64,000 nucleotides of DNA from an uncultured Alistipes sp. (GTDB lineage: Bacteria > Bacteroidota > Bacteroidia > Bacteroidales > Rikenellaceae): NCBI GenBank assembly GCA_944321185.1, contig CALUKH010000002.1, positions 146,941 to 210,940 on the forward strand, read 5' to 3'. Within the stretch, counting starts at the first letter, position 1; every line of letters starts with the position of its first letter. The notes beneath the pieces were generated by a model, which had not been told where the DNA came from, searched no databases, and worked only from the letters and a program-made list of their open reading frames with translations. Shown piece after piece: positions 1 through 8,288 of this stretch. A program made the position numbers and the translations under genes.

Positions 1-244
1 GGATGATCACGCCGCCCATCGTCGGGGTTCCCTTCTTCTGGAGCTGGCCCTGGAGGCCGAGGTCGCGGATATCCTCGCCGATCTGCCGCCGGCGGAGGAA
101 ATCGATGATCCGGCGTCCGAAGATGATGACGATCAGCAGCGAGAGGATGATGGCCGCCGATGCACGGAACGAGATGTACTGGAACATGCCCGAGCCGGGC
201 AGATCGTAAACTTCATCCAGATACTTGAAAAGATGATAGAGCAT
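1..244 (-). CDS. mraY: MraY, phospho-N-acetylmuramoyl-pentapeptide transferase (N-terminal part, cut by window edge)
   Basis: Integral membrane enzyme that moves phospho-MurNAc-pentapeptide from UDP to undecaprenyl phosphate, giving lipid I at the inner face of the cytoplasmic membrane. Only the first 81 codons are present. The protein begins [19 protein letters not shown], has a first membrane helix near residues 28-42 ([16 protein letters not shown]), and reaches the conserved [10 protein letters not shown] block near residues 72-80, which is diagnostic of MraY. The ATG at 242-244 lies 30 bases below the murE stop, so it is part of the same minus-strand division/cell wall operon. The rest of the gene lies outside the window. 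Confidence 0.93.
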   Translation of the reverse strand, partial: MLYHLFKYLDEVYDLPGSGMFQYISFRASAAIILSLLIVIIFGRRIIDFLRRRQIGEDIRDLGLQGQLQKKGTPTMGGVII

Positions 245-274
245 GATTTGTGTCGAGTCAGTGTGTCAAAAAGT

Positions 275-1756
275 TCAGGATTTGGCGGCGGGATTGCCGG
301 CCGCGGGGAGCAGTTCGAAGGCGCGGCGCACCTCTTCGCGGTCGTCGAAGTGGTGCTTCACGTCGCCGATGATCTGATAGGTTTCGTGGCCCTTTCCGGC
401 GATGAGGATCAGGTCGCCCGGGCGGCTCATCAGCACCGCCGTGCGGATGGCCTCGGCGCGGTCCGTGATGCGCACGTAACGCGTCCCGGGCTGCAGGCCG
501 GCCGTCATCTCGTCGAGAATTGCCTCGGGGGATTCGTGGCGCGGGTTGTCCGACGTGAAGATGGCCGTCGAGGCGTAGCGGACGGCGATCCGGGCCATTT
601 CGGGACGCTTCGTGCGGTCGCGGTCGCCGCCGCATCCGCATACGACCAGCAGCTGCTGCGAGGGCTGGCGCAGCTCCTCGATCGTCCGCAGGACGTTCTC
701 CAGCGCATCGGGCGTGTGGGCGTAATCGACGATGGCTACGGTGCCGTTGGCGGCGCGGACGATCTCGAAGCGCCCGCTCACGGCGTGCAGCGTCGACAGC
801 ACGCGCAGCACCTCTCCGCGGTCGAGCCCCAGCAGGCAGGCTGCTCCGTAGACGGCCAGCAGGTTGTAGGCGTTGAAGCGTCCGAGCAGGCCGGTCCACA
901 GCTCCTGCCCGTCGATGCGCAGCAGCATGCCGTCAACGTGCATCTCGAGGATCTTGCAGCGGAAATCGGCCATCTCGCGCAGCGAATAGCTCTTCACCGT
1001 GGCGGCCGTATTCTGAACCATGACGCGTCCGTTGCGGTCGTCGATATTCGTCAGGGCGAAGGCCCCCTTGGGCAGGTGGTCGAAGAAGAGCTTCTTGGCC
1101 CGGATATACTCGGCGAAGGTCTTGTGGTAGTCGAGATGGTCGTGGGTGATGTTCGAGAAGATGCCGCCGGCGAACTCCAGTCCGCGGATACGCTCCTGCA
1201 CGATGGCGTGCGACGAGCACTCCATGAAGCAGAATTCGCACCCGGCGTCGACCATCTCACGCATCATGGCATTCAGACGGATCGGATCGGGGGTCGTATG
1301 CGTGGCCTCGATCTCACGTCCGTCGATGCGGTAGACCACCGTCGAGATCAGTCCGGCGCGGTAGCCCAGGGCCCGCACCAGGTCGTAGAGCAGCGTCACG
1401 GTCGTGGTTTTGCCGTTGGTGCCGGTGATGCCGACCAGCTTCAGGTCGCGGCTCGGGAAGTCGTAGAAGGCGGCGGCCAGATCGGCCATCGCACCGGCCG
1501 AATCACGCACCACCACCCAGGTCACCCCCTCGGCCGGAGCCTCGGGCATACGCTCGCAGACGACCGCTGCGGCCCCTTTTTCAACGGCCATCGGGATGTA
1601 GTCGTGGCCATCGCTGCGCGTGCCCCGCACGGCGAAGAAACAGTCGCCGGGCTTCACGCTCCGCGAATCGTAGGTCAGCCCCGCGATCGCGGTCTCGGGA
1701 TCTCCATGCACCGCCTCAACGGGCAGGTGCCGAATCATTTCCGAAATTCTCTTCAT
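275..1756 (-). CDS. murE: MurE, UDP-MurNAc-tripeptide synthetase (meso-DAP adding)
   Basis: Cytoplasmic Mur ligase that adds the third residue of the peptidoglycan stem peptide to UDP-MurNAc-L-Ala-D-Glu. The product is 493 residues, normal for the family. The ATP loop GITGTNGKTTT is at about residues 109-119, the lysine-rich stretch YHKTFAEYIRAKK expected to hold the carbamylated lysine is near 210-222, and DNPRHE near 403-408 is the signature of enzymes that use meso-diaminopimelate rather than lysine. Start is an ATG at 1754-1756, four bases below the ftsI stop, so the two are tightly linked in the operon rsmH-ftsL-ftsI-murE-mraY. Confidence 0.96.
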   Translation of the reverse strand: MKRISEMIRHLPVEAVHGDPETAIAGLTYDSRSVKPGDCFFAVRGTRSDGHDYIPMAVEKGAAAVVCERMPEAPAEGVTWVVVRDSAGAMADLAAAFYDFPSRDLKLVGITGTNGKTTTVTLLYDLVRALGYRAGLISTVVYRIDGREIEATHTTPDPIRLNAMMREMVDAGCEFCFMECSSHAIVQERIRGLEFAGGIFSNITHDHLDYHKTFAEYIRAKKLFFDHLPKGAFALTNIDDRNGRVMVQNTAATVKSYSLREMADFRCKILEMHVDGMLLRIDGQELWTGLLGRFNAYNLLAVYGAACLLGLDRGEVLRVLSTLHAVSGRFEIVRAANGTVAIVDYAHTPDALENVLRTIEELRQPSQQLLVVCGCGGDRDRTKRPEMARIAVRYASTAIFTSDNPRHESPEAILDEMTAGLQPGTRYVRITDRAEAIRTAVLMSRPGDLILIAGKGHETYQIIGDVKHHFDDREEVRRAFELLPAAGNPAAKS

Positions 1757-1760
1757 CTCA

Positions 1761-4019
1761 CTATTTCAACGTTATGGTAACCGTCTGACCCGGCACGATG
1801 CGGGCTCCGGCGGAAATCGTTTGTCGTACAACGGCCCCCTGGCCCGAGAAGCGGACCTTCAGACCGTGGCTTTCGAGCAGGAACAGGGCATCCTTCAGCC
1901 CCATGCCGCGCACGTCGGGCATCACACCCGTCTGTTCGGGGATCGTCGTGACGATCACCCGCGAGAGGCTGTCGACCCGTGTGCGGCCCCATCCCCGGCG
2001 ATCCTCACACTCCGTGCGGGGCGAGAAGCGGCCCGCCACGCGGCGGATCTGGGCGATGTCGCCCCCCTTGATCCGTTCCGGATAGTGGCGCGGACCGTCC
2101 GACTCGACCCGTCCGTACCAGTCCTGACCGCGGTTGTAGATGTAGTCGACCATGCGCTTGACGACCGGACCGGCCAGCGGACCTCCGTAGTAGGCCTTGC
2201 CCGGCTGGGCGCGGGTCTCGATGGTGGTCAGCACCGTATAGCGCGGCGCATCGGCCGGGAAGTAGGCGATCATCGAACCCAGATAGGGGCGTCCGCCCTC
2301 GGTGGGTGCGGTGATCTGGGCCGTACCGGTCTTGGCGGCCACCCGCAGATGGGTCGTATCGCGGAAGAAGGCACTCGCCGTACCCTCGGTGCAGACCGCC
2401 TGCAGACACTGCTGCACCTCGTGCAGGGCGGCCCGCGAAGCGATCGACGAGGCGATCGTACGGCTTTCGTAGCGCTCCTCGACCCGGTCGCCGCGCCGCA
2501 GTTCGCGGACCAGCACCGGCGAGATCATCTTTCCGCCGTTGGCGATGGCGTTGTAGAAGGTGATCATCTGAATCGGGGCCAGCTGCACGCGGTAGCCGTA
2601 GGACATCTTCACCAGCATGACCCCCGGGTCGGGAACCTTCCAGTCGGTGGTGATTTCGGGCGGGCGTTCGCCGAGGCGTTCGAGACCCACGGTCTCACCC
2701 AGGTGGAGGGTTTCGTGGAGGTAGCGGCTGTAGTCGAACTTCTTGCCCGTGATGCCGTAGCGGTCCCAGATGGCCCGTGCGAAGTAGACGTTCGACGACG
2801 AGGCCACGGCCCGCCGGAAATCGATCTCGTGGTCGCCACGGTGCGAATCGCGGATGTTGCGCGCCGGGCCGACCGTCACCGGATCGCCGTTGTGGGTGTC
2901 GTAAACGGTCGAGGGCGACATGTGGGCATCGTCGAGCAGCGTGAGCATCGTCGCCAGCTTGAAGGTCGAACCGGGCTCCATGACGCGGCTCAGGGCATAG
3001 TTCTCGCGTTCGGAGTAGGTGCCGCCCGGATCGCGTCCGAGGTTGACCATGGCCAGGATCTCGCCCGTGCGGACCTCCATGACGATCGTCGTGCCCCAGA
3101 TGGCGTTCTGCCGTTCGAGCTGCTGCCGCAGCGCACGGTCGGCAACGTCCTGCAGATCGATGTCGAGCGTCGTCACCACATCCATGCCGTCGACCGGATC
3201 GACATGGTCGCCGCCGGCCACCCGTCCGTAGAAGCCGCGGGCGATACGCTGCCGCAACGCCTTGCCGTCCTTGCCGGCCAGCTCCTCGACGTAGGCCTTC
3301 TCGATGCCGTAATTGCCGCGGTCGCCCGTCAAGCCGATCGTTCGCCGGGCCAGTTCGCCCTGCGGATAGATGCGTTCGTCGCGTTCGAGGAGCGTGTAGA
3401 CCATGCCCATGTTCCAGTTCAGCAGCGGATAGCGGCGCAGCACCTCCCATTCGGCGTAGTCCACCTCGCGGGGGAAGATCTTCACGGGCGTATGGTCGCG
3501 CAACGTGTCGTAGACGCGCCGTTTGACATACTCCTCGCCGCGCAGCCGGTCGATGAAGCGGGCGATGGGCCCCTCCGAACGCGGGCACAGCGTATCACGC
3601 GGATGCACCAGGCGGTAGCGCCGGGCATGCTCCTCGCGGAACTTGCGGGCATAGGCCGAGGCGGGTTTGTCCTTGAAGAAGGCCGCCAGCAGCTTGGCCA
3701 GCGAATCGGCCTGCGTGTGGAACGTATCGAGCGAATCGAGCCCCGGCGAGGCGAAGTCGAAGGCCACCTGATAGCGGAAGATCGACGTGGCGAGGGGTTC
3801 GCCGTCGCGCGAGAGGATGTTGCCGCGCTGGGCCTTGATCTCCTCGTGGAGGAAGATGCGGCTGGCCAGACGGTCGGCATTGTAGGCCACCTCGCGGCTG
3901 AAGAGCTGCACCCACACCAAGCGTGCCAGCACGATGCCCCCCGCCAGGAAGAACAGCACGTAGAGCAGCCGCACGCGCAACAGAATGTCGCTCTTGACTT
4001 TCGAACGTCCCTCTTTCAT
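1761..4019 (-). CDS. ftsI: FtsI/PBP3-like division transpeptidase with C-terminal PASTA domain
   Basis: Septal peptidoglycan DD-transpeptidase, anchored in the inner membrane with its catalytic domain in the periplasm. In the 752 residues I see a short basic N-terminus, one membrane helix (about 17-36), a dimerisation/pedestal region, then the three penicillin-binding motifs: STFK at 351-354 (active serine S351), SSN at 408-410 and KTG at 563-565. The last 55 residues (DVRGMGLKDALFLLE onward) form one PASTA domain, usual in Bacteroidetes FtsI but absent in E. coli. It sits between ftsL and murE with 4-6 base gaps, so it is surely cotranscribed. Confidence 0.95.
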   Translation of the reverse strand: MKEGRSKVKSDILLRVRLLYVLFFLAGGIVLARLVWVQLFSREVAYNADRLASRIFLHEEIKAQRGNILSRDGEPLATSIFRYQVAFDFASPGLDSLDTFHTQADSLAKLLAAFFKDKPASAYARKFREEHARRYRLVHPRDTLCPRSEGPIARFIDRLRGEEYVKRRVYDTLRDHTPVKIFPREVDYAEWEVLRRYPLLNWNMGMVYTLLERDERIYPQGELARRTIGLTGDRGNYGIEKAYVEELAGKDGKALRQRIARGFYGRVAGGDHVDPVDGMDVVTTLDIDLQDVADRALRQQLERQNAIWGTTIVMEVRTGEILAMVNLGRDPGGTYSERENYALSRVMEPGSTFKLATMLTLLDDAHMSPSTVYDTHNGDPVTVGPARNIRDSHRGDHEIDFRRAVASSSNVYFARAIWDRYGITGKKFDYSRYLHETLHLGETVGLERLGERPPEITTDWKVPDPGVMLVKMSYGYRVQLAPIQMITFYNAIANGGKMISPVLVRELRRGDRVEERYESRTIASSIASRAALHEVQQCLQAVCTEGTASAFFRDTTHLRVAAKTGTAQITAPTEGGRPYLGSMIAYFPADAPRYTVLTTIETRAQPGKAYYGGPLAGPVVKRMVDYIYNRGQDWYGRVESDGPRHYPERIKGGDIAQIRRVAGRFSPRTECEDRRGWGRTRVDSLSRVIVTTIPEQTGVMPDVRGMGLKDALFLLESHGLKVRFSGQGAVVRQTISAGARIVPGQTVTITLK

Positions 4020-4025
4020 GGCCGG

Positions 4026-4541
4026 TCAGTTTTCGATGATTTCACCCGGCGTCTGCGGGTCGTACAGATCGATGCCCCGCGCATGGAGCTGTTCGACGAT
4101 GGCCGAATGGGTCGTACGCTGGAAGCGCTGCTCCTGCAGGCGGATCGAGCGTTCGCGCAGCTTCTGCACCTCGCGCTCCAGACGCGTGTAGCGCATGTCG
4201 AGGTGCAGCGACCAGAACATCACCACGATACTCAGGAAGAACACCCCGGCGATGGTCAGCAGATAGGGGTAGTAGCGCGAGACGCCCCGCCGCACGAGGA
4301 TCGAACCCGAGAAGAGCTGCCACAGCATGCTCGACCGCCGGCGCCGTTCGCGGGCCTCGCGGGCCTCGGCTTCGGCACGCCGCAGGGCCTCCTCCTCTTC
4401 GTCGCGGCGGATATCCTCGTCGGCTTCGCCGCTCTCCATGCGGCGCACCTCGCGGCGCACGCGGCGGGCAAATTCCGCTTCGGCGTCGCGACGCGCCTGC
4501 TCTTCGGGGGTGACGGGATCGAATTCGTGGTCGCTATACAT
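4026..4541 (-). CDS. ftsL: FtsL-like division protein with long charged cytoplasmic tail
   Basis: Small bitopic protein in the ftsL position, between rsmH and ftsI. The 171 residues comprise a roughly 80-residue N-terminal tail extremely rich in E, R, A and D (likely a cytoplasmic helix or coiled coil), a membrane segment near 96-117 (YLLTIAGVFFLSIVVMFW), and a periplasmic heptad-like coil (LEREVQKLRERSIRLQEQRF). By family knowledge, FtsL joins FtsB/FtsQ and helps activate FtsWI at the septum. FtsL is poorly conserved, so the call rests on topology and gene order. The cytoplasmic tail is much longer than the roughly 35 residues of E. coli FtsL. Confidence 0.8.
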   Translation of the reverse strand: MYSDHEFDPVTPEEQARRDAEAEFARRVRREVRRMESGEADEDIRRDEEEEALRRAEAEAREARERRRRSSMLWQLFSGSILVRRGVSRYYPYLLTIAGVFFLSIVVMFWSLHLDMRYTRLEREVQKLRERSIRLQEQRFQRTTHSAIVEQLHARGIDLYDPQTPGEIIEN

Positions 4542-4545
4542 CGTC

Positions 4546-5451
4546 TCAGCGTTTTACGGCCGCACGGAGCTTCGCCGAGCGGGATCGGGGATTGCGCGCC
4601 AGTTCATCGGCCGACGGCATGACGGCCTTGCGGGTCAGCGCCTCGAACGGCGCAAGCGAACGCCCGTAGAAGTCCTTTTCGACCTCGCCCGAGAAGTTGC
4701 CGCTGCGCAGGAAGTTCTTCACCAGACGGTCTTCGAGCGAGTGGTAGGAGATGACGACCAGCCGTCCGCCGGGCTTCAGCACCCGCAGACTCTGTTCGAG
4801 GGCCATCTTCAGCGCCTCCATCTCGCCGTTGACCTCGATGCGCAGCGCCTGGAAGAGTTTGGTGAGGAACTTCGAGGGATCCTTGGCCGGGGTGCAGGGC
4901 TTCACGGCCGCGACCAGTTCGGCCGTCGTGGTCACCGGCGCCGCCTCGCGGGCCCGGACCAGACAGCCGGCCACCTTCCACGGAGTCTCCAACTCGCCCC
5001 AGTCGCCCAGTACGCGGGTCAGTTCGTCGGCCGAATAGGTATTCACCACGTCGGCGGCCGTAAGGCCTCCCCGCTGGTTCATGCGCATGTCGAGCGGCGC
5101 CTCGCCGCGGAACGAAAAGCCGCGTTCGAGATCGTCGAAGTGATGGGACGAAACCCCCAGATCGGCCAGAATGCCGTCGACGGCCGTGACGCCCCGCAGC
5201 CGCAGCGCCCCGCGCAGGAAGCGGAAGTTGCTCTCCACGTAGTGGAAGCGTGGATCGTCGGGGCAGTTGGCGCGGGTGTCGCGGTCCTGATCGAAGCCGT
5301 AGAGGCGTCCTTCGGCCCCGAGGGCCTCCAGGATGCGGCGCGAATGGCCTCCGCCGCCGAACGTCAGATCGACGTACGTCCCCGCCGGATCGATCCCCAG
5401 CAGCCCGACCGACTCCTCCAGCAATACGGGTGTATGATAGTGTGACATCAT
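4546..5451 (-). CDS. rsmH: RsmH (MraW), 16S rRNA m4C1402 methyltransferase
   Basis: SAM-dependent enzyme that N4-methylates C1402 of 16S rRNA. The protein opens (M)MSHYHTPVLLEESV, continues with the SAM loop DLTFGGGGHSRRIL and contains LADLGVSSHHFDD and RGFSFRGEAPLDMRM, all hallmarks of RsmH. Two adjacent ATG codons (5449-5451 and 5446-5448) are possible; the second gives the usual family start. An upstream in-frame TTG at 5463 is unlikely. It is the first gene of the minus-strand dcw operon here; no mraZ lies before it, because the next gene upstream is the divergent acyltransferase. Confidence 0.95.
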   Translation of the reverse strand: MMSHYHTPVLLEESVGLLGIDPAGTYVDLTFGGGGHSRRILEALGAEGRLYGFDQDRDTRANCPDDPRFHYVESNFRFLRGALRLRGVTAVDGILADLGVSSHHFDDLERGFSFRGEAPLDMRMNQRGGLTAADVVNTYSADELTRVLGDWGELETPWKVAGCLVRAREAAPVTTTAELVAAVKPCTPAKDPSKFLTKLFQALRIEVNGEMEALKMALEQSLRVLKPGGRLVVISYHSLEDRLVKNFLRSGNFSGEVEKDFYGRSLAPFEALTRKAVMPSADELARNPRSRSAKLRAAVKR

Positions 5452-5510
5452 TGCGGTTGACAAAAGTCCATTTGGGGTGTAAAGTTAGTGCTTTTCTGAA
5501 AAAGAATCCG

Positions 5511-5518
5511 TATATTTG
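5511..5518 (+). promoter_or_regulatory. Bacteroidetes -7 box for the glsA-glsB operon
   Basis: TATATTTG fits the TAnnTTTG -7 element of the primary sigma factor of this phylum; it lies 24 bases before the ATG at 5543. No clear -33 TTG is visible. Confidence 0.6.
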
Positions 5519-5542
5519 TCCGATTAAATTTTCGAAGACTTC

Positions 5543-6370
5543 ATGCCCCAAATCGACATAGGTGCCGTCATCCGGGAGAAAGCCCCCCGTGCGGCACGCT
5601 GGATCCCCCGCCCGCTCGTCGACTGGTTGCGCCGCACGATCCACGAACGGGAGATCAACCACATCCTCACAAGCTACTGGACGCTGCCTCCGCAGGAGTT
5701 CATCCGCGCGGCCTTCCGCGAGTGGCAGGTGAGCTACTCGGCCCAGGGGCTCGACCGCCTCGATCGGCGGGGCCGTTACCTCTTCGTCTCGAACCACCCG
5801 TTCGGCGGCATGGACGGCATGATGCTGGCCGACAAGCTGATCGAACACTTCGGCGATGCCCGCGTGGTGGTCAACGACCTGCTGATGCACCTCGAACCGC
5901 TGCGCCCGCTCTGGATACCAGTCAACAAGCACGGCGCTCAGAACACCGCCTACGCCCGCAAATTCGACGAGGAGTTCTTCGGCGACCGCCCGATCCTCAC
6001 CTTCCCGGCCGGACTCTGCTCGCGCACGATCGACGGCCGCGTCACCGACCCCGAATGGAAGGTGAGCTTCCTGAAGAAGGCCTACGCCTCGCAGCGGCAG
6101 ATCGTGCCGGTCTTCGTCGAGGGGCGGCTGTCGAACTTCTTCTACCGCGTCTACCACCTGCGCAAGGCCCTGGGCGTGAAGTTCAACATCGAGATGCTGT
6201 GGCTGCCCGACGAGATGTTCTCCCAGAAGGGACGCCACTTCCGCATCGTCGTCGGCGACCCCATCCCGCTGAGCGAACTCCACCACCTCGGTTCGCTGCG
6301 CGAACAGGCCGACGAAGTACGCAAAAAGGCTTATTTTTTGGAAAAAAAGCTCGTCGGGACGGCAAAATAA
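5543..6370 (+). CDS. glsA: GlsA-like O-acyltransferase (lyso-glycine-lipid acyltransferase, PlsC fold)
   Basis: Predicted membrane-associated acyltransferase of 275 residues. The catalytic block NHPFGGMDG (84-92) has the His and Asp of the PlsC superfamily, with the wider spacing seen in the OlsA/GlsA, formerly 'hemolysin-like', group. A second block, LTFPAGLCSR (152-161), matches the substrate-binding FPxG region. Known family role: adds the second, O-linked fatty acid to an N-acylated amino acid, making glycine lipids in Bacteroides. The next gene encodes the matching N-acyltransferase 43 bases downstream, which is why I prefer this role to phospholipid synthesis. The substrate in this organism is inferred. 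Confidence 0.8.
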   Translation: MPQIDIGAVIREKAPRAARWIPRPLVDWLRRTIHEREINHILTSYWTLPPQEFIRAAFREWQVSYSAQGLDRLDRRGRYLFVSNHPFGGMDGMMLADKLIEHFGDARVVVNDLLMHLEPLRPLWIPVNKHGAQNTAYARKFDEEFFGDRPILTFPAGLCSRTIDGRVTDPEWKVSFLKKAYASQRQIVPVFVEGRLSNFFYRVYHLRKALGVKFNIEMLWLPDEMFSQKGRHFRIVVGDPIPLSELHHLGSLREQADEVRKKAYFLEKKLVGTAK

Positions 6371-6413
6371 CGCCAATTGTGGTATTTTTGCCTCGTCAAA
6401 GCAACGGAAAAGC

Positions 6414-7415
6414 ATGGAACCCATCATCGAACCCGTCGACCGGGAATTGCTGCTCGCGGAACTCACCCCCGCCCGCAAGGTCCGCGATACGCATCGGGCC
6501 GGCAATGAAATCTACATCTTCCCGGCCGCGGAGTGTCCGTCGCTGATGCGCGAAATCGGACGACTGCGCGAAGTGGCCTTCCGCGGTGCCGGCGGCGGCA
6601 CGGGCCGCGAAGTCGACATCGACGAGGAGGATCTTGCCCCCGACGGCTACTACCAGCTGATCGTCTGGGACCCCGCCGCGCAGGAGATCATCGGCGGATA
6701 CCGCTTCATCGTCTGCACGAGCCCCTACCCGCGCCACCTCTCCACGGAACACTACTTCCGCTTCAGCGAGCGCTTCCGCCGCAAATACCTGCCCCGCACC
6801 ATCGAACTCGGACGCTCGTTCATCCAGCCCGCCTACCAGGCCCGCGGCAACTCGAAGAGCATCTACGCCCTGGACAACCTCTGGGACGGTCTGGGGGCCC
6901 TGATCGTGCTGAACCCCAAGGCCCGATACCTCTTCGGCAAGGTCACGATGTACACCACCTACAAGGCCGTGGCACGCAATGCGCTGATCTGGTTCCTGCG
7001 CCGCTACTTCCCCGATCGCGAGGGGCTGGTCGAGGGCATCCATCCGATCCGGCTCGATCTGGACGACCCTTACTACGAAGAGCTCTTCTCGGGCGAAACC
7101 TACATGGAGAACTACCGGATTCTGATCCAGAAGGTGCGGGAATTCAACGAGAACATTCCGCCGCTGATCAACGCCTACATGAATCTCTCGCCCACGATGC
7201 GGGTCTTCGATACGGTGTCGAATCCCGATTTCGGCGGCGTCGAGGAGACGGGCATTCTGGTGACCATCCGCGACATCTACCCCGAGAAACGGCTTCGCTA
7301 CACGCGCTGGCAGGGGTGGCGGGCCAACCTCAAGCATCGTCGCGAAGAGTTCAGCGAACAGCTCCGCCAACACCTCGAACGCATCACCAAAAGCCCCAAA
7401 AAGCACAACGACTGA
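6414..7415 (+). CDS. glsB: GlsB-like N-acyltransferase (GNAT-type, first step of glycine-lipid synthesis)
   Basis: Protein of 333 residues resembling the OlsB/GlsB family (GNAT-like, Acetyltransf_5). Recognisable blocks are EVAFRGAGGGTGREVDIDE, a GGYRFIVC strand, and ELGRSFIQPAYQ followed by a long second half. In the known pathway this enzyme transfers a 3-hydroxy fatty acid from acyl-ACP to glycine, giving commendamide-type N-acyl glycine, which GlsA then O-acylates. The ATG at 6414 follows glsA closely. A TATTTTTG box (6393-6400) just before it might be an extra promoter. A strong hairpin terminator follows at 7455-7479. Confidence 0.82.
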   Translation: MEPIIEPVDRELLLAELTPARKVRDTHRAGNEIYIFPAAECPSLMREIGRLREVAFRGAGGGTGREVDIDEEDLAPDGYYQLIVWDPAAQEIIGGYRFIVCTSPYPRHLSTEHYFRFSERFRRKYLPRTIELGRSFIQPAYQARGNSKSIYALDNLWDGLGALIVLNPKARYLFGKVTMYTTYKAVARNALIWFLRRYFPDREGLVEGIHPIRLDLDDPYYEELFSGETYMENYRILIQKVREFNENIPPLINAYMNLSPTMRVFDTVSNPDFGGVEETGILVTIRDIYPEKRLRYTRWQGWRANLKHRREEFSEQLRQHLERITKSPKKHND

Positions 7416-7454
7416 TGCCTGCGCATCCTTCGGGCCCGCTGCATCCAACAACAG

Positions 7455-7479
7455 GCTCCGGCTTTGCCGGGGCTTTTTT
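7455..7479 (+). terminator. Rho-independent terminator of glsA-glsB
   Basis: An 8-base-pair GC-rich stem (GCTCCGGC / GCCGGGGC, one G-T pair) closed by a TTT loop and followed by six T, starting 40 bases after the glsB stop. Confidence 0.9.
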
Positions 7480-7549
7480 GTCTTCATGCGCTGTGCCGGA
7501 GCCGTCCGGCGCCACGCAGACACCCCGCCCCGAGCCGTCGCCCGACCGC

Positions 7550-7575
7550 AAAAAAATCCCTGCCCGAAGGCAGGG
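7550..7575 (-). terminator. Rho-independent terminator reading leftward
   Basis: A perfect 7-base-pair stem CCCTGCC / GGCAGGG with a 4-base loop; on the minus strand it is followed by seven U. It lies 140 bases beyond the stop of the small exported-protein gene and probably ends that transcript. The 138 bases in between show nothing else I recognise. Confidence 0.8.
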
Positions 7576-7714
7576 AACCAGGCAAACAATTGTTTAACTA
7601 ATAAGAAATGGGGTATTTTTTCGGTTTATAACGGAGGAAGGAAGCCCGCGACGATCTCCTTCAATCGCACTCTCCACACAAAAGATCTTCGCGAGCTCCA
7701 TCCATTTCATACGC

Positions 7715-7936
7715 CTATTCGGCAGGTTGCGATTCGGGTTCGGCCGGAGTCTGATCCGGGGTCGTCGGAGCGGGCTGCTCCTCCGGTTTCTGATCGGGTT
7801 TCTGATCGGGAGCCGGCTGCTCGTCGGGTACCGGGCACTCCTTCTTCGGCGATTCGGGCTTCTCGGGTTCCTGTGCTACGGCAAAACCACCGCACATCAG
7901 CATCGCGGCTGCCAGCATGACCATTGTCTTTTTCAT
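7715..7936 (-). CDS. Small exported Pro/Glu-rich protein, unknown function
   Basis: A 73-residue product. Residues 1-21 (MKKTMVMLAAAMLMCGGFAVA, cleavage likely after AVA-Q) form a clear Sec signal peptide. The mature part, about 52 residues, is almost only P, E, Q, K, D and T, with short repeats such as PDQKPDQKPEEQPAP, so it is probably disordered and acidic in the periplasm or at the cell surface. No family is recognised. It lies downstream of the sigma-54 regulator gene and has a sigma-54-like promoter and palindromic site upstream, so it may be a target of that regulator. The ORF is short and of low complexity, but the signal peptide and terminator argue that it is real. Confidence 0.65.
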   Translation of the reverse strand: MKKTMVMLAAAMLMCGGFAVAQEPEKPESPKKECPVPDEQPAPDQKPDQKPEEQPAPTTPDQTPAEPESQPAE

Positions 7937-8008
7937 AACGCTACGTTTTTAAGGTTGAACTTTCTTTTTCCGGGAACGGGTTTGCAACCGCGTTCTGACC
8001 GTTTGAAG

Positions 8009-8024
8009 TTCAATCCCGGTGCCA
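8009..8024 (-). promoter_or_regulatory. Candidate sigma-54 (-24/-12) promoter
   Basis: Read on the minus strand the sequence is TGGCAC-CGGGA-TTGAA. The -24 half (TGGCAC) is perfect and the 5-base spacer is correct; the -12 half has TTGA instead of TTGC. It would start transcription about 60 bases before the ATG of the small exported protein at 7936. The -12 mismatch is the main weakness. Confidence 0.5.
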
Positions 8025-8103
8025 AATCGGGCGAAATCAACACAAAACAATATGAATCAATGATTTAACAACAGAAGACACCGGGATGCCAGCATGTGAC
8101 AAA

Positions 8104-8143
8104 GTGTGGAAAAAGGACCACAAAACGTGGAAATATTCCACAC
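8104..8143 (-). promoter_or_regulatory. Palindromic upstream activator-like site
   Basis: GTGGAA-ATA-TTCCAC (8127-8141) is a perfect inverted repeat, and a further GTGTGGAA at 8104-8111 matches TTCCACAC at 8136-8143. The site is about 80-120 bases upstream of the candidate -24 element, the usual distance for an enhancer bound by an NtrC-type activator. The rest of the gap 7937-8288 shows no gene. Confidence 0.5.
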
Positions 8144-8288
8144 TCCGCCGCCACAACAACCCCTCGGGACGGATGCGGACGGAAGCGCACACTCCACCCG
8201 CAGACAGACGCAAACGACCGGCGTGCCGGACCGGAAGCAGAGGCGCGTGGTCAGCCCGCCGGACAGGAAACGGTCGGAAACGAACCGG

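Noticed and set aside
233-1780. Long plus-strand open frame of 515 codons opposite murE
   Set aside because: Shadow of murE; the minus strand has all Mur ligase motifs, and the plus frame is rich in H, R, V, G and D as expected from reverse-frame GC-rich codons.
1821-4622. 933-codon plus-strand frame opposite ftsI and ftsL
   Set aside because: Shadow of strongly supported genes; no motif, signal or start context.
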